DNA of 64,000 bases, taken from the NCBI RefSeq assembly GCF_900460215.1, contig NZ_UHIA01000004.1:504001-568000 (forward strand), in the 5' to 3' direction. The stretch comes from Suttonella indologenes. Its GTDB lineage: Bacteria > Pseudomonadota > Gammaproteobacteria > Cardiobacteriales > Cardiobacteriaceae. The translations under genes and the position numbers were made by a program. Under the pieces are notes generated by a model. The model was not told the origin of the DNA and searched no databases. It saw only the letters and a list, made by a program, of their open reading frames with translations. This document shows, piece by piece, positions 7,202 through 15,942 of this stretch (within the stretch, counting starts at the first letter, position 1; each line of letters begins with the position of its first letter).

Positions 7202-9019
7202 TTATTCTACCGTAACCGATTTTGCCAAATTGCGCGGCTGATCCACGTCCGTGCCTTTGAGTAGGGCGACGTGATAGGCGAGCAGTTGCAAGGGAATGAC
7301 GGCGGCAATACTGGCGCTGAGGTCATTGAGTTCGCCCAAGCAGATGATTTGCGCTTCGGGGAAGGGAGCGGTATTGCAGCGCGAGTCGGCAAGCAGAATG
7401 ATTTTACCGCCGCGTGCCTGCACTTCTTGCAGATTGCTGAGGACTTTTTCTTCGACGCGGTCGTGTTTGACGAGGGCGACAACTGGCATATGTTCGTCAA
7501 CAAGGGCGAGCGGTCCGTGTTTGAGTTCGCCTGCCGGATAGGCTTCGGCGTGAATATAGGTCAGTTCTTTGAGTTTTAATGCACCTTCGGCGGCAATGGC
7601 ACTCATTTCTCCGCGGCCGAGGAAGAGACAGCCGTGGCGGTGCTCGATGAGTTTGGCGGCGGCGGCGATTTGCGGTTCTAGGGCGAGGATGTCTTGCAAT
7701 TGGCGCGGCAGTTGTTCCAAAGCGCTTAAATCGGGTTCTTGTCCGCTTTGTAAGGCGAGGATGAGGGCATTGACGAGGTGCAAGACGGTAATTTGAGTAA
7801 CGAATGCCTTGGTGGAGGCGACGCCGATTTCGCGCCCTGCACGGGTCAGGAGGTTAAAGTTTGCGGCTCTGGTCAGTGCGCTTTCCGGCACATTGCAGAT
7901 GGCGAGAAAGTCTAAATATTTGCCGCTGTTTTTGGCTTTTTCCAATGCGGCGAGGGTGTCGGCGGTTTCGCCCGATTGCGAGAGACTGAGAAATAGGGTG
8001 TTTTCGGGCACGGCGACGTCGCGGTAGAGGTATTCGCTGGCATATTCGACGTGGGTGGCGATGCCGCTTTCTTCAAAGCGGTATTTCATGACTAATCCCG
8101 CATGGTAACTGGTGCCGCAGGCGATGATGTGCAGTTGGCGGGTGCGTTTGAGGACGTCTAAGAGTTCGGGGCGGAAAGAGGCAAGCTGCAATTTGCCGTG
8201 GGCAAGGCGGCCTTCAAGGGTGTCGGCAATGGCGGTGGGTTGTTCAAAGATTTCTTTTTGCATGAAATGTTTGTATTCGCCTTTGCCGCTGATGTCGTTG
8301 CTTTGGTCGCTTTCTACGATGTCTCGCGTAACCAATTGGTCTTGCGCGTCATAGATGCGGTATTCGCCGCGCATAATCACTGCCAAATCGCTTTCTTTCA
8401 TATAGATAAAGCGGCGTGTAACCGGCAGCAGGGCAAAAATATCGGAGGCGATGAAGTGTTCGCCGATACCGATGCCGATGACCATCGGCGAGCCGTGGCG
8501 TATGGCGACGATTTCATCGGGTTTGTCTGCTGCCATGACCGCAATCGCATAAGCGCCACGCAGTCGGACGAGGCTTTGGCGGACGGCTTGCTGCAAATTG
8601 CCGCTGTCGCGGTAATGGTGATGAATGAGATGAGCGATGGTTTCGGTGTCGGTTTCGGAACTGAATACATAGCCTAGGTCGCTGAGTTCCGCGCGAATTT
8701 CCTGATAGTTTTCAATGATGCCGTTGTGCACAAGCGCTATGCTATCGCTGCTCATATGCGGGTGGGCATTGGCTTCGCTGGGCACGCCGTGCGTTGCCCA
8801 GCGGGTGTGGGCGATGCCGCTTTGTCCTTGTACGGCATTCGCTTGCGCTTTGCTGACCAAGCTCGCCACTTTGCCCACGGCACGCGTACGCACAATGGCA
8901 TCGCCATTATTGACCGCCAGCCCTGCGGAGTCATAGCCGCGGTATTCCAAGCGTTTCAGCCCTTCCAATAAAATCGGCACGACATTTCTTTCTGCCACGC
9001 CGGCGACGATTCCGCACAT
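7202..9019 (-). CDS. glmS: Glutamine-fructose-6-phosphate aminotransferase
   Basis: A 605-residue enzyme making glucosamine-6-phosphate from fructose-6-phosphate and glutamine, the first step toward UDP-GlcNAc. Cys2 of MCGIVAGVAERN is the glutaminase nucleophile; TRWATHG and HNGIIENY are glutaminase-site motifs. Two SIS domains follow with CGTSYHAG, SLSQSGETADT, and a C-terminal DQPRNLAKSVTVE, the usual ending. The pathway continues with glmU at 36.9 kb. No ribozyme-like leader is recognisable. Transcribed alone, divergent from fxsA. Confidence 0.97.
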   Translation of the reverse strand: MCGIVAGVAERNVVPILLEGLKRLEYRGYDSAGLAVNNGDAIVRTRAVGKVASLVSKAQANAVQGQSGIAHTRWATHGVPSEANAHPHMSSDSIALVHNGIIENYQEIRAELSDLGYVFSSETDTETIAHLIHHHYRDSGNLQQAVRQSLVRLRGAYAIAVMAADKPDEIVAIRHGSPMVIGIGIGEHFIASDIFALLPVTRRFIYMKESDLAVIMRGEYRIYDAQDQLVTRDIVESDQSNDISGKGEYKHFMQKEIFEQPTAIADTLEGRLAHGKLQLASFRPELLDVLKRTRQLHIIACGTSYHAGLVMKYRFEESGIATHVEYASEYLYRDVAVPENTLFLSLSQSGETADTLAALEKAKNSGKYLDFLAICNVPESALTRAANFNLLTRAGREIGVASTKAFVTQITVLHLVNALILALQSGQEPDLSALEQLPRQLQDILALEPQIAAAAKLIEHRHGCLFLGRGEMSAIAAEGALKLKELTYIHAEAYPAGELKHGPLALVDEHMPVVALVKHDRVEEKVLSNLQEVQARGGKIILLADSRCNTAPFPEAQIICLGELNDLSASIAAVIPLQLLAYHVALLKGTDVDQPRNLAKSVTVE

Positions 9020-9157
9020 AAGTTTTTCCTTAATATCAAATAAAAGGGCGTTAATATAGGCAGGGCTTTAGGGCTTGTCAAACATGGCGTTTTGTTCAGA
9101 GAGCTTGATTTCTCTTATTTTGTAACCATTCCTTTTATTCTCAACAAGGAGATGATG

Positions 9158-9637
9158 ATGCCTTTATTATTGTTTTTTGCGATTTGGTTGGTATTGGAAC
9201 TGATGGTGCTGTCGGCGGTAGTCGATGTGTTCAGCGTCTTGGGGACGCTGGCTTTGGTAATTACTTCCGTGCTGGCAGGTATAGCGATTTTGCGCGGCGA
9301 GCAAATCAGGTTTTTGCTGAAAATGCAGCAGGTGCAGCCTTTACATCAAGGCGATGGCGGCGGTATTTACCGCGTATTGGCAGGGGTCTTGCTGATTTTC
9401 CCCGGTTTTATCAGCGATATTTTGGCATTGTGTCTGTTTTTTGCGCCGCTGCGCCGCTTATTAGGACTGGGGCTGTTGCGCGCATTTAAGCCTGAGCGCG
9501 TGGTGCGCGGTTTCGGGTTTAAAGTGAAACCCGATGTTAGCTATGAATATGACGGCGAAGTGCAGGCGCATCGTGCCGACGGCAGCGTGATTGAGGCGGA
9601 AATTATTGATTCTTCTACGCCGCGCAAGAGAGATTAG
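9158..9637 (+). CDS. fxsA: FxsA-family membrane protein
   Basis: A 159-residue inner-membrane protein of the FxsA family, named for suppression of phage T7 exclusion by F plasmids when overproduced; its normal role is unclear. Hydrophobic segments lie at about residues 4-45 and 65-100. The family's LLKMQQVQPLHQG and GVLLIFPGFISDILALCLF are both present. Of three successive ATGs I chose the third (9158), because AAGGAG at 9146 is spaced best for it. Three bases before the pncB GTG start. Confidence 0.88.
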   Translation: MPLLLFFAIWLVLELMVLSAVVDVFSVLGTLALVITSVLAGIAILRGEQIRFLLKMQQVQPLHQGDGGGIYRVLAGVLLIFPGFISDILALCLFFAPLRRLLGLGLLRAFKPERVVRGFGFKVKPDVSYEYDGEVQAHRADGSVIEAEIIDSSTPRKRD

Positions 9638-9639
9638 CC

Positions 9640-11091
9640 GTGCAAGCGCATCAATCTTTATTATTAGACTATTACGAGCTGACGATGGCGAATGCCTATT
9701 TCACCCAAGGGCGGGCGCAGGAATGGGCGGTCTTTGATTACTATTTCCGCCGCGTACCTGATAACGGCGGCTTTGCGATTTTTGCCGGTCTAGAAACGGT
9801 TTTGGATTATGTGCGCGAGCTGTCTTTTAGCGCTGAACAGATAGATTTTCTGCGGCAAAAAGGCGGATTTGACGAAGGTTTTTTGCAATATTTGCGCGAT
9901 TTCCGTTTTGGCGGCGAGATTTACGCCTTTACCGAAGGCTCGGTGGTTTTCCCCAATGAACCGCTGCTCAGCGTGCGCGCGCCTTTGATTGATTGTCAGA
10001 TTTTAGAAACCTTCCTTTTGCTGACGCTCAATCATCAATCCTTGATTGCGACCAAGGCGGCGCGGATTTGCGCCCAAGCACAGGGGCGCAAGGTGTTTGA
10101 GTTCGGCTCGCGCCGCGCACATGGCGCAGATGCGGCTTTATACGGTGCGCGTGCCGCTTATATCGGCGGCGTGGCGGCAAGCGCCAATACGCAGGCGGAA
10201 GTGGTCTTCGGTGTGCCGGCGGTCGGCACGATGGCGCATGCTTTCGTGCAGAGTTTTGCCGATGAATACAGCGCTTTTGCCGCCTATGCCCAGACTTATC
10301 CCGATCATACGGTATTGCTGATAGATACTTATGATGTGCTGCGCAGCGGCTTACCCAATGCCATTCGCCTGCAGCAGGAAGTATTGCAGCCTTTGGGCAA
10401 GCGGCTTAAAGGCATTCGTATCGACAGCGGCGATTTGACGTATTTAAGCCGCCGTTGCCGCGAACTGCTGGACGCTGCCGGCATGCAGGACTGCGAGATT
10501 ATGGTGTCTAATGGTTTGGATGAATTCATTATTAAAGATTTGATTCAGCAGGGCGCGGCGATTGACGGTTTCGGCGTGGGCGAGCGCCTGATTACCGCGC
10601 GCAGCGAACCGGTGTTCGGCGGCGTGTATAAAATCGTTTCCTTAGAAAAAGCCGGCAAAGCCGAGCCGAAAATCAAAATCAGCGAAAACTTGATTAAAAC
10701 CACGACCCCCGCCTTTAAACAGGTTTGGCGTTTATATAATCAGGCGCAGATGGCGATTGCGGACGTGGTGAGTTTGCGCGAAGAAACCATAGACGGCAGT
10801 CAGCCTTATACCTTATTCGATCCGCAAGCGCCGTGGAAACGCAAAACCGTGCAGGATTTTCATGCCAAACCTTGTCTGCAATTGGTGTGGCAGGACGGCA
10901 AAGCCGTGCAAAAACGCCCGACTTTGGCAGAAATCCGCGCCTATGTGCAAAGCGAATTGAATACTTTGTGGTGTGAAGTCAAGCGTTTGGAAAATCCGCA
11001 TGGTTATTATGTGGATTTGTCGCAGCCGCTGTGGAATTTAAAACAGGATATGTTGGATGGAATTGCCAAAGAAATGGAGGCGGGACGATGA
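9640..11091 (+). CDS. pncB: Nicotinate phosphoribosyltransferase
   Basis: A 483-residue enzyme that joins nicotinate to PRPP to give nicotinate mononucleotide in NAD salvage. It starts with GTG. The N-terminal LLLDYYELTMANAYF, the central FEFGSRRAHGADAA (about 150-163) and IDSGDLTYLSRR (about 269-280) are typical of the long NAPRTase type. It overlaps nadE by four bases (ATGA), so the two NAD salvage steps are translationally coupled. Confidence 0.92.
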   Translation: MQAHQSLLLDYYELTMANAYFTQGRAQEWAVFDYYFRRVPDNGGFAIFAGLETVLDYVRELSFSAEQIDFLRQKGGFDEGFLQYLRDFRFGGEIYAFTEGSVVFPNEPLLSVRAPLIDCQILETFLLLTLNHQSLIATKAARICAQAQGRKVFEFGSRRAHGADAALYGARAAYIGGVAASANTQAEVVFGVPAVGTMAHAFVQSFADEYSAFAAYAQTYPDHTVLLIDTYDVLRSGLPNAIRLQQEVLQPLGKRLKGIRIDSGDLTYLSRRCRELLDAAGMQDCEIMVSNGLDEFIIKDLIQQGAAIDGFGVGERLITARSEPVFGGVYKIVSLEKAGKAEPKIKISENLIKTTTPAFKQVWRLYNQAQMAIADVVSLREETIDGSQPYTLFDPQAPWKRKTVQDFHAKPCLQLVWQDGKAVQKRPTLAEIRAYVQSELNTLWCEVKRLENPHGYYVDLSQPLWNLKQDMLDGIAKEMEAGR

Positions 11092-11843
11092 ATTGGCTGA
11101 AATATGCGGATTATGTCTGCGAATGGTTGGAAGAGCAGCGGCGCGAACTCTATGCCATGGACGGCTATGTCTTGGGCTTGAGCGGCGGTGTGGATTCGGC
11201 GGTCTGCGCTTATTTGCTGGCGCGCATTGACGCACCGAAGCATATTTACATGTTGCCGGCGGCGGTCAGCAGTGCGGCGGATTTGGCGGATGCGCAGGCG
11301 GTTTTAGACGGAGCCGGCTTAAGCGGCGAGACGATTTCGATTGCGCCGATGTATGAGGCGGTGATGGGGCAAATCGGCGCCGCTTTATCGCCCAATCCCG
11401 ATCGGCAGCAAGTCTTGCATGGCAATTTGATGGCGCGTTTGCGTATGGTCTGTCTTTATACCTTGGCGCAGAGCCATCGCGCGATTGTCTTAGGTACGGA
11501 TAATCTGGCGGAAAGCTATACCGGCTATTTCACCAAATTCGGCGACGGCGCGGCAGACGTATTGCCGTTGGCGCGTTTGCGCAAAGAGCAGGTATTTGCC
11601 TTGGGTGCGGCTTTGGGCGTACCGGAACAAGTGCTGAGCAAAGCGCCCAGCGCGGGTTTGTGGAAAGGACAGACGGATGAGGGCGAATTGGGTTTCAGCT
11701 ATGCCGATTTAGACCGCTTTCTGCGCGGTGAAAGCGTATCGGCGGCGACGCAAGAGAGGATTGCTTTTTGGCACGATCGTTCGCGGCACAAGCGGATCTT
11801 GCCGCCGCAGCCCGTCGCGCCTGAAGAAATCGATGCGCTATGA
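11088..11843 (+). CDS. nadE: NAD synthetase, ammonia-dependent
   Basis: A 251-residue enzyme converting nicotinate adenine dinucleotide to NAD with ATP and ammonia. The ATP-pyrophosphatase loop LGLSGGVDSAVCAYLL is at about residues 27-42, and LGTDNLAESYTGYFTKFGDGA near 141-161. There is no glutaminase domain, so it needs free ammonia. The start at 11088 is set by the ATGA overlap with pncB; the open frame upstream lies wholly inside pncB. Its stop is at 11843; the dacA start follows 35 bases later. Confidence 0.95.
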   Translation: MNWLKYADYVCEWLEEQRRELYAMDGYVLGLSGGVDSAVCAYLLARIDAPKHIYMLPAAVSSAADLADAQAVLDGAGLSGETISIAPMYEAVMGQIGAALSPNPDRQQVLHGNLMARLRMVCLYTLAQSHRAIVLGTDNLAESYTGYFTKFGDGAADVLPLARLRKEQVFALGAALGVPEQVLSKAPSAGLWKGQTDEGELGFSYADLDRFLRGESVSAATQERIAFWHDRSRHKRILPPQPVAPEEIDAL

Positions 11844-11878
11844 TAGACTGCGCCTTTTATTTGCGCCCAAAGGATAAA

Positions 11879-13021
11879 ATGAAAGCTGTCGTACAAAAAT
11901 TCCTATTATTGATTTGGTTGCCGTTTTTGCTGTGGCAGCCGCTTTTCGCACAGCAAGCGGCGATTGATGATTTGGTTTCCGGCTATGTGCTGATGGATGC
12001 CGAAAGCGGACAGATTTTGCGCGAACGCAATGCCGATCAAGCCTTGCCGCCTGCCAGCATTACCAAATTGATGACCGCCTATTTGACTTTCCAAGCCCTG
12101 CAAAGCGGCAAAATCACGCTGGAAGACAAGGTCAGTATCAGTCAGCAAGCCTATAAGCAGGAAGGCTCGCGCATGTTTGTGGAGATTAATTCGCAGGTGG
12201 CGGTGGGCGATTTGATTCAAGGCATGATTGTGCAATCGGGCAATGATGCCAGCGTGGCTTTGGCGGAATATCTCGGCGGCTCGGTGGAAGGTTTTGCACA
12301 GATGATGAATCAGGCGGCGGCGCAATTGGGCATGAAAAATACCCATTTCGTCAATCCTACCGGCATGCCCGACGAGGCGCATTACAGCAGCGCGCGCGAT
12401 ATTGCCCTGTTGGCGCGGGCGATTATCATGCAATTCCCCGAATATTATCATTACTACAGTCAGAAAGAATTTGTATGGAATAAAATCAAGCAGCAAAATC
12501 GCAACCGTTTATTGTGGCGCAATGCCAATGTTGACGGGCTGAAAACCGGCTATACCGATGCGGCGGGCTTTTGCTTGGTAGCTTCGGAAAAGCGCGGCGA
12601 GGCGCGTATGATTAGCGTGGTATTGGGCGCGAGAAAAGAAGAGCATCGCTATGAGGCTTCTTTGCAATTGCTCAATAGCGGTTTTGCTCTGTTTAGCCGC
12701 ATTAGTCCCGTGCAGGCAGGGCAGGTCTTAAGCCAAGCGCAGGTGTTTAAAGGCGAGACGGACAGCGTCAATATCGCGGCGCAGCAAACACTTAATCTGC
12801 TTGTGCCGAATGAGGCGAAAAACAGCTTGACCGCGACTTTGAATATCAACGGCACGCTGGTTGCCCCGATTGCCAAAGGGCAGGTTTTGGGCGATATCCG
12901 TATCGCGGCGGGCGGACAAGTCTATGCGACCGTGCCGGCGGTGGCGGCGGAAGCGGTGGCGGAAGCCGGCTTTTTCAAACGTACTTGGCATGGTTTAAAA
13001 ATGTGGTGGAATAATGACTAA
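11879..13021 (+). CDS. dacA: D-alanyl-D-alanine carboxypeptidase (PBP5/6 type)
   Basis: A 380-residue peptidoglycan carboxypeptidase trimming the terminal D-Ala of stem peptides in the periplasm. A signal peptide covers about residues 1-25. The serine active site is SITK in LPPASITKLMTAYLTF, SGN is in VQSGNDASVALAE, and KTG in DGLKTGYTDAAGF. A C-terminal beta domain and an amphipathic end (KRTWHGLKMWWNND) fit membrane anchoring. The start at 11879 follows AAAGGAT. First gene of dacA-ybeD-lipB, a cluster conserved in gammaproteobacteria. Confidence 0.94.
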   Translation: MKAVVQKFLLLIWLPFLLWQPLFAQQAAIDDLVSGYVLMDAESGQILRERNADQALPPASITKLMTAYLTFQALQSGKITLEDKVSISQQAYKQEGSRMFVEINSQVAVGDLIQGMIVQSGNDASVALAEYLGGSVEGFAQMMNQAAAQLGMKNTHFVNPTGMPDEAHYSSARDIALLARAIIMQFPEYYHYYSQKEFVWNKIKQQNRNRLLWRNANVDGLKTGYTDAAGFCLVASEKRGEARMISVVLGARKEEHRYEASLQLLNSGFALFSRISPVQAGQVLSQAQVFKGETDSVNIAAQQTLNLLVPNEAKNSLTATLNINGTLVAPIAKGQVLGDIRIAAGGQVYATVPAVAAEAVAEAGFFKRTWHGLKMWWNND

Positions 13022-13301
13022 TACAGACAATCAAACGGCAGGCGAAGAAACCTTAATCGAGTTTCCCGCCCGCTTTCCCATTAAAATTACAGGCAAAAAT
13101 ACCCCTGAATTTCAGGCGGAGATTTTAGACATCGTCAATCGCCTTATTCCCGAGCAAGACCGTTTGGGTATGAAAGAACAAGCCAGCAAAAACGGCAATT
13201 ATCTGGCGATCAGCCTGACGGCGATGTTTTATGATAAAGCCGCCATCGATGCGGTTTATCAGGCTTTGAGCGATTCGCCGCATGTGATTATGGCATTATG
13301 A
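13014..13301 (+). CDS. ybeD: YbeD-family protein (DUF493)
   Basis: A 95-residue protein of the YbeD/DUF493 family, a small ACT-like fold found between dacA and lipB in many proteobacteria. Family signs are IEFPARFPIKITGKNTPEF near the start and the closing DSPHVIMAL. Its role is not established. It overlaps dacA by 8 bases and lipB by 4, so translation is coupled on both sides. Confidence 0.88.
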   Translation: MTNTDNQTAGEETLIEFPARFPIKITGKNTPEFQAEILDIVNRLIPEQDRLGMKEQASKNGNYLAISLTAMFYDKAAIDAVYQALSDSPHVIMAL

Positions 13302-13933
13302 TGCAGGTGCAAGGCTTGCCGGTCGTTTCTCTCGGGTTGCGCGATTATCGCGAGATTTGGCAGGCGATGCTGGATTACACCCAAAAGCGCTGCCGCAGCC
13401 CCGAAGATGATGTTCTATGGCTGGTGCAGCATCCGCCGATTTTTACGCAGGGCTTGGCGGGCAAAGCCGAGCATTTGCTGGCAACCGGCGATATTCCCGT
13501 CGTACATATCGACCGCGGCGGACAAGTTACCTATCACGGGCCGGGGCAGGCGGTGATTTATTTATTGCTGGATATCAAAAGCGCCGATATCGGCATTCGT
13601 CCCTTAGTCAGCATGATTGAGCAAACGACGATTGACAGCTTAAAGCCTTACGGCATTCAGGCCGCCGCGCGTGCCGACGCCCCCGGCGTTTATGTCGCAG
13701 ACGGGCGCAAAATCGCTTCTTTAGGTTTAAAAGTCAGTCGCGGCTGTACCTATCACGGCGTGGCGGTGAATGTAGATATGGATTTATCACCCTTTACCCG
13801 CATCAATCCCTGCGGCTTGCAGGGCATGAAAATGGCGCAAATCCGCGAATGGGCGGCGGTAGAAACGGAAGATTTTTCACAGCAATGGGCGGCGCACTTT
13901 GTCCGACATTGGTTTGCGGCGCAAGCCGGATGA
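13298..13933 (+). CDS. lipB: Octanoyltransferase LipB
   Basis: A 211-residue enzyme moving octanoyl from acyl carrier protein to lipoyl domains, the first step of lipoic-acid attachment. The pattern RGGQVTYHGPGQ (about residues 71-82), the KIASLGLKVSRGCTYHGVA segment with the conserved Lys, and INPCGLQG with the active-site Cys are present. The partner lipoyl synthase lipA, usually next, is not here; gltX follows after 55 bases. Confidence 0.95.
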   Translation: MMQVQGLPVVSLGLRDYREIWQAMLDYTQKRCRSPEDDVLWLVQHPPIFTQGLAGKAEHLLATGDIPVVHIDRGGQVTYHGPGQAVIYLLLDIKSADIGIRPLVSMIEQTTIDSLKPYGIQAAARADAPGVYVADGRKIASLGLKVSRGCTYHGVAVNVDMDLSPFTRINPCGLQGMKMAQIREWAAVETEDFSQQWAAHFVRHWFAAQAG

Positions 13934-13988
13934 GCTTATTGGAAAATGCGCGTAAAATACGCGTCAACAATTAAAGAAAGGAAATATT

Positions 13989-15434
13989 GTGGTTATTACA
14001 CGTTTTGCGCCCAGTCCGACGGGCGATTTGCATATCGGCGGTGTGCGCACCGCTTTATTCTCATGGCTGCATGCGCGTCAGCATCAAGGCGTATTCCGTC
14101 TGCGAATTGAAGACACCGACCGCGAACGCTCAACCGAAGCCTCTACTCAAGTTATTCTAGACGGCATGCGCTGGCTGGGGCTTAATGCCGACGGCGACAT
14201 TGTTCGCCAAAGCCAACGATTTGATTTGTATAACCAAGTCATTGAAGACATGATAGCCAAAGGCTTGGCGTATTATTGCTGGTGCAGTCCCGAAGAGCTG
14301 GAAGCTATGCGCGAAGCACAGAAAGCACGCGGCGAAAAACCGCGCTATAACGGCAAATACCGCAACGGCGGAGAACCTGTTGCCGGTGTGCAGCCGGTCG
14401 TGCGTTTTAAAAATCCTTTAGACGGTTCGGTCAGTTGGGACGACCAAGTGCGCGGAAAAATCACGATTCAAAATAATGAATTGGACGATTTTATTATCCG
14501 CCGCAGCGACGGCACGCCCACCTATAATTTCTGCGTCGTCATCGATGATGCCGAGCAGCAAGTCAGCATGGTCATTCGTGGCGAAGACCATATCAGCAAC
14601 ACGCCGCGCCAAATCAACCTTTATCAGGCATTGGGCTATGCCGTACCGACCTTTGCTCATGTACCGATGATTCTCGGCGACGACGGACAGCGTTTGTCGA
14701 AACGCCACGGCGCAACCAATGTTTTGGATTATCGAAGCGAAGGCTATTTGCCTGAAGCCATTATTAATTATCTCGTGCGTTTGGGCTGGTCGCATGGCGA
14801 TCAGGAAATCTTCTCGCTAGAAGAATTGATGCAATATTTCCGCATCAATCAAGTCAATAGCGCGCCATCCGCCTTTAATACCGAAAAATTGCGTTGGCTG
14901 AACCAGCACTATCTGCAACAGGCCGACAGCGCGCGTCTGCAAGCCCTGTTGCCGGATTATCTGCAGGCGCAGGGCTATGATTTGGCAGCGCATACCTTAG
15001 CCGCCGCCATTCCGCATTATTTGGAGCGTGCCAAAACCTTGAAAGAAATGGCGGAACATATGTGCTGGATAGCAGTTGATCCGCAGGAATACCCGATGGA
15101 AGCACAGAAAAAAGCCTTTAAGGACGAGCAGACCGGCGAGCGTTTGACGTATTTGGCGGAAAAATTAGCGGCATTAGGCGATTTTGACGAACACAGCGTG
15201 CATACTGCGATTGAAGAAACGGTCGCGCATTTCGATATCGGCTTCGGCAAAATCGGACAGCCGGCGCGTCTTGCGCTGACAGGCGGCGCACCCTCGCCGG
15301 ATTTAGCCGTCAGTTTCGTCTTGGCGGGCAAAGAGGCGGCCGTGCGGCGTTTACAAGCGGCAGTTGATTATTTAAAAAAATCAAAGTATAAGCAAATTTC
15401 TTGGACGCAAAGTGGAAAAAAGATTGACACCTGA
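13989..15434 (+). CDS. gltX: Glutamyl-tRNA synthetase
   Basis: A 481-residue class I synthetase charging tRNA-Glu. The HIGH-type motif is PSPTGDLHIGGVRTALF at residues 8-24, and the KMSKS-type motif is LSKRHGA at about 236-242. GTG start with AAAGGAAATATT upstream. Two tRNA-Glu genes lie just downstream, so enzyme and substrate genes are neighbours. The promoter of the tRNA cluster overlaps the last codons of this gene. Confidence 0.97.
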   Translation: MVITRFAPSPTGDLHIGGVRTALFSWLHARQHQGVFRLRIEDTDRERSTEASTQVILDGMRWLGLNADGDIVRQSQRFDLYNQVIEDMIAKGLAYYCWCSPEELEAMREAQKARGEKPRYNGKYRNGGEPVAGVQPVVRFKNPLDGSVSWDDQVRGKITIQNNELDDFIIRRSDGTPTYNFCVVIDDAEQQVSMVIRGEDHISNTPRQINLYQALGYAVPTFAHVPMILGDDGQRLSKRHGATNVLDYRSEGYLPEAIINYLVRLGWSHGDQEIFSLEELMQYFRINQVNSAPSAFNTEKLRWLNQHYLQQADSARLQALLPDYLQAQGYDLAAHTLAAAIPHYLERAKTLKEMAEHMCWIAVDPQEYPMEAQKKAFKDEQTGERLTYLAEKLAALGDFDEHSVHTAIEETVAHFDIGFGKIGQPARLALTGGAPSPDLAVSFVLAGKEAAVRRLQAAVDYLKKSKYKQISWTQSGKKIDT

Positions 15435-15451
15435 TTGTCCTCTGCTAAAAT
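15424..15451 (+). promoter_or_regulatory. Promoter of the tRNA cluster
   Basis: Perfect TTGACA, 16-base spacer, TAAAAT, then GCGCCCC, a GC-rich discriminator as expected for stringently controlled stable-RNA genes. It overlaps the end of gltX and lies 23 bases before tRNA-Ala. Confidence 0.8.
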
Positions 15452-15473
15452 GCGCCCCTCACTCACACAGTGA

Positions 15474-15549
<76 letters not shown>

Positions 15550-15560
15550 ATTTATGTTGC

Positions 15561-15635
15561 GTCCCCTTCGTCTAGTGGTTAGGACATCGCCCTTTCACGG
15601 CGGTAACAGGGGTTCGAACCCCCTAGGGGACGCCA
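15561..15635 (+). tRNA. tRNA-Glu (TTC), copy 1
   Basis: 75 bases including CCA. Acceptor GTCCCCT / AGGGGAC, anticodon loop CTTTCAC gives TTC. It differs from copy 2 in the D loop (TAGTGGTTAGG against TAGTGGCCTAGG). Confidence 0.97.
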
Positions 15636-15670
15636 TTTTCTTGCTGTGTTTGTATGACTAATTTCAATTA

Positions 15671-15746
15671 GTCCCCTTCGTCTAGTGGCCTAGGACATCG
15701 CCCTTTCACGGCGGTAACAGGGGTTCGAACCCCCTAGGGGACGCCA
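15671..15746 (+). tRNA. tRNA-Glu (TTC), copy 2
   Basis: 76 bases including CCA, almost identical to copy 1. It has one extra base in the D loop. Confidence 0.97.
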
Positions 15747-15942
15747 TCTTTTCTGAAAAATAGGAAGCTGCGTTTATCTAAATCAGCAGACAAATATTTC
15801 TGAAATTTCTCTTAACTATAGGAAACTTATCAGAATATCGAATGATCATCTTGGCAATAGTATCTAATTTTGTTAATCATATTTTTCGTTACTCTGGTAT
15901 CAATTTCTACATATGGAAAAGATTTTGTTATAAGGAGTTAAT

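Noticed and set aside
9020..9157. glmS leader ribozyme or riboswitch
   Set aside because: The glmS leader is short and shows no recognisable conserved core. That ribozyme belongs to Gram-positive bacteria.
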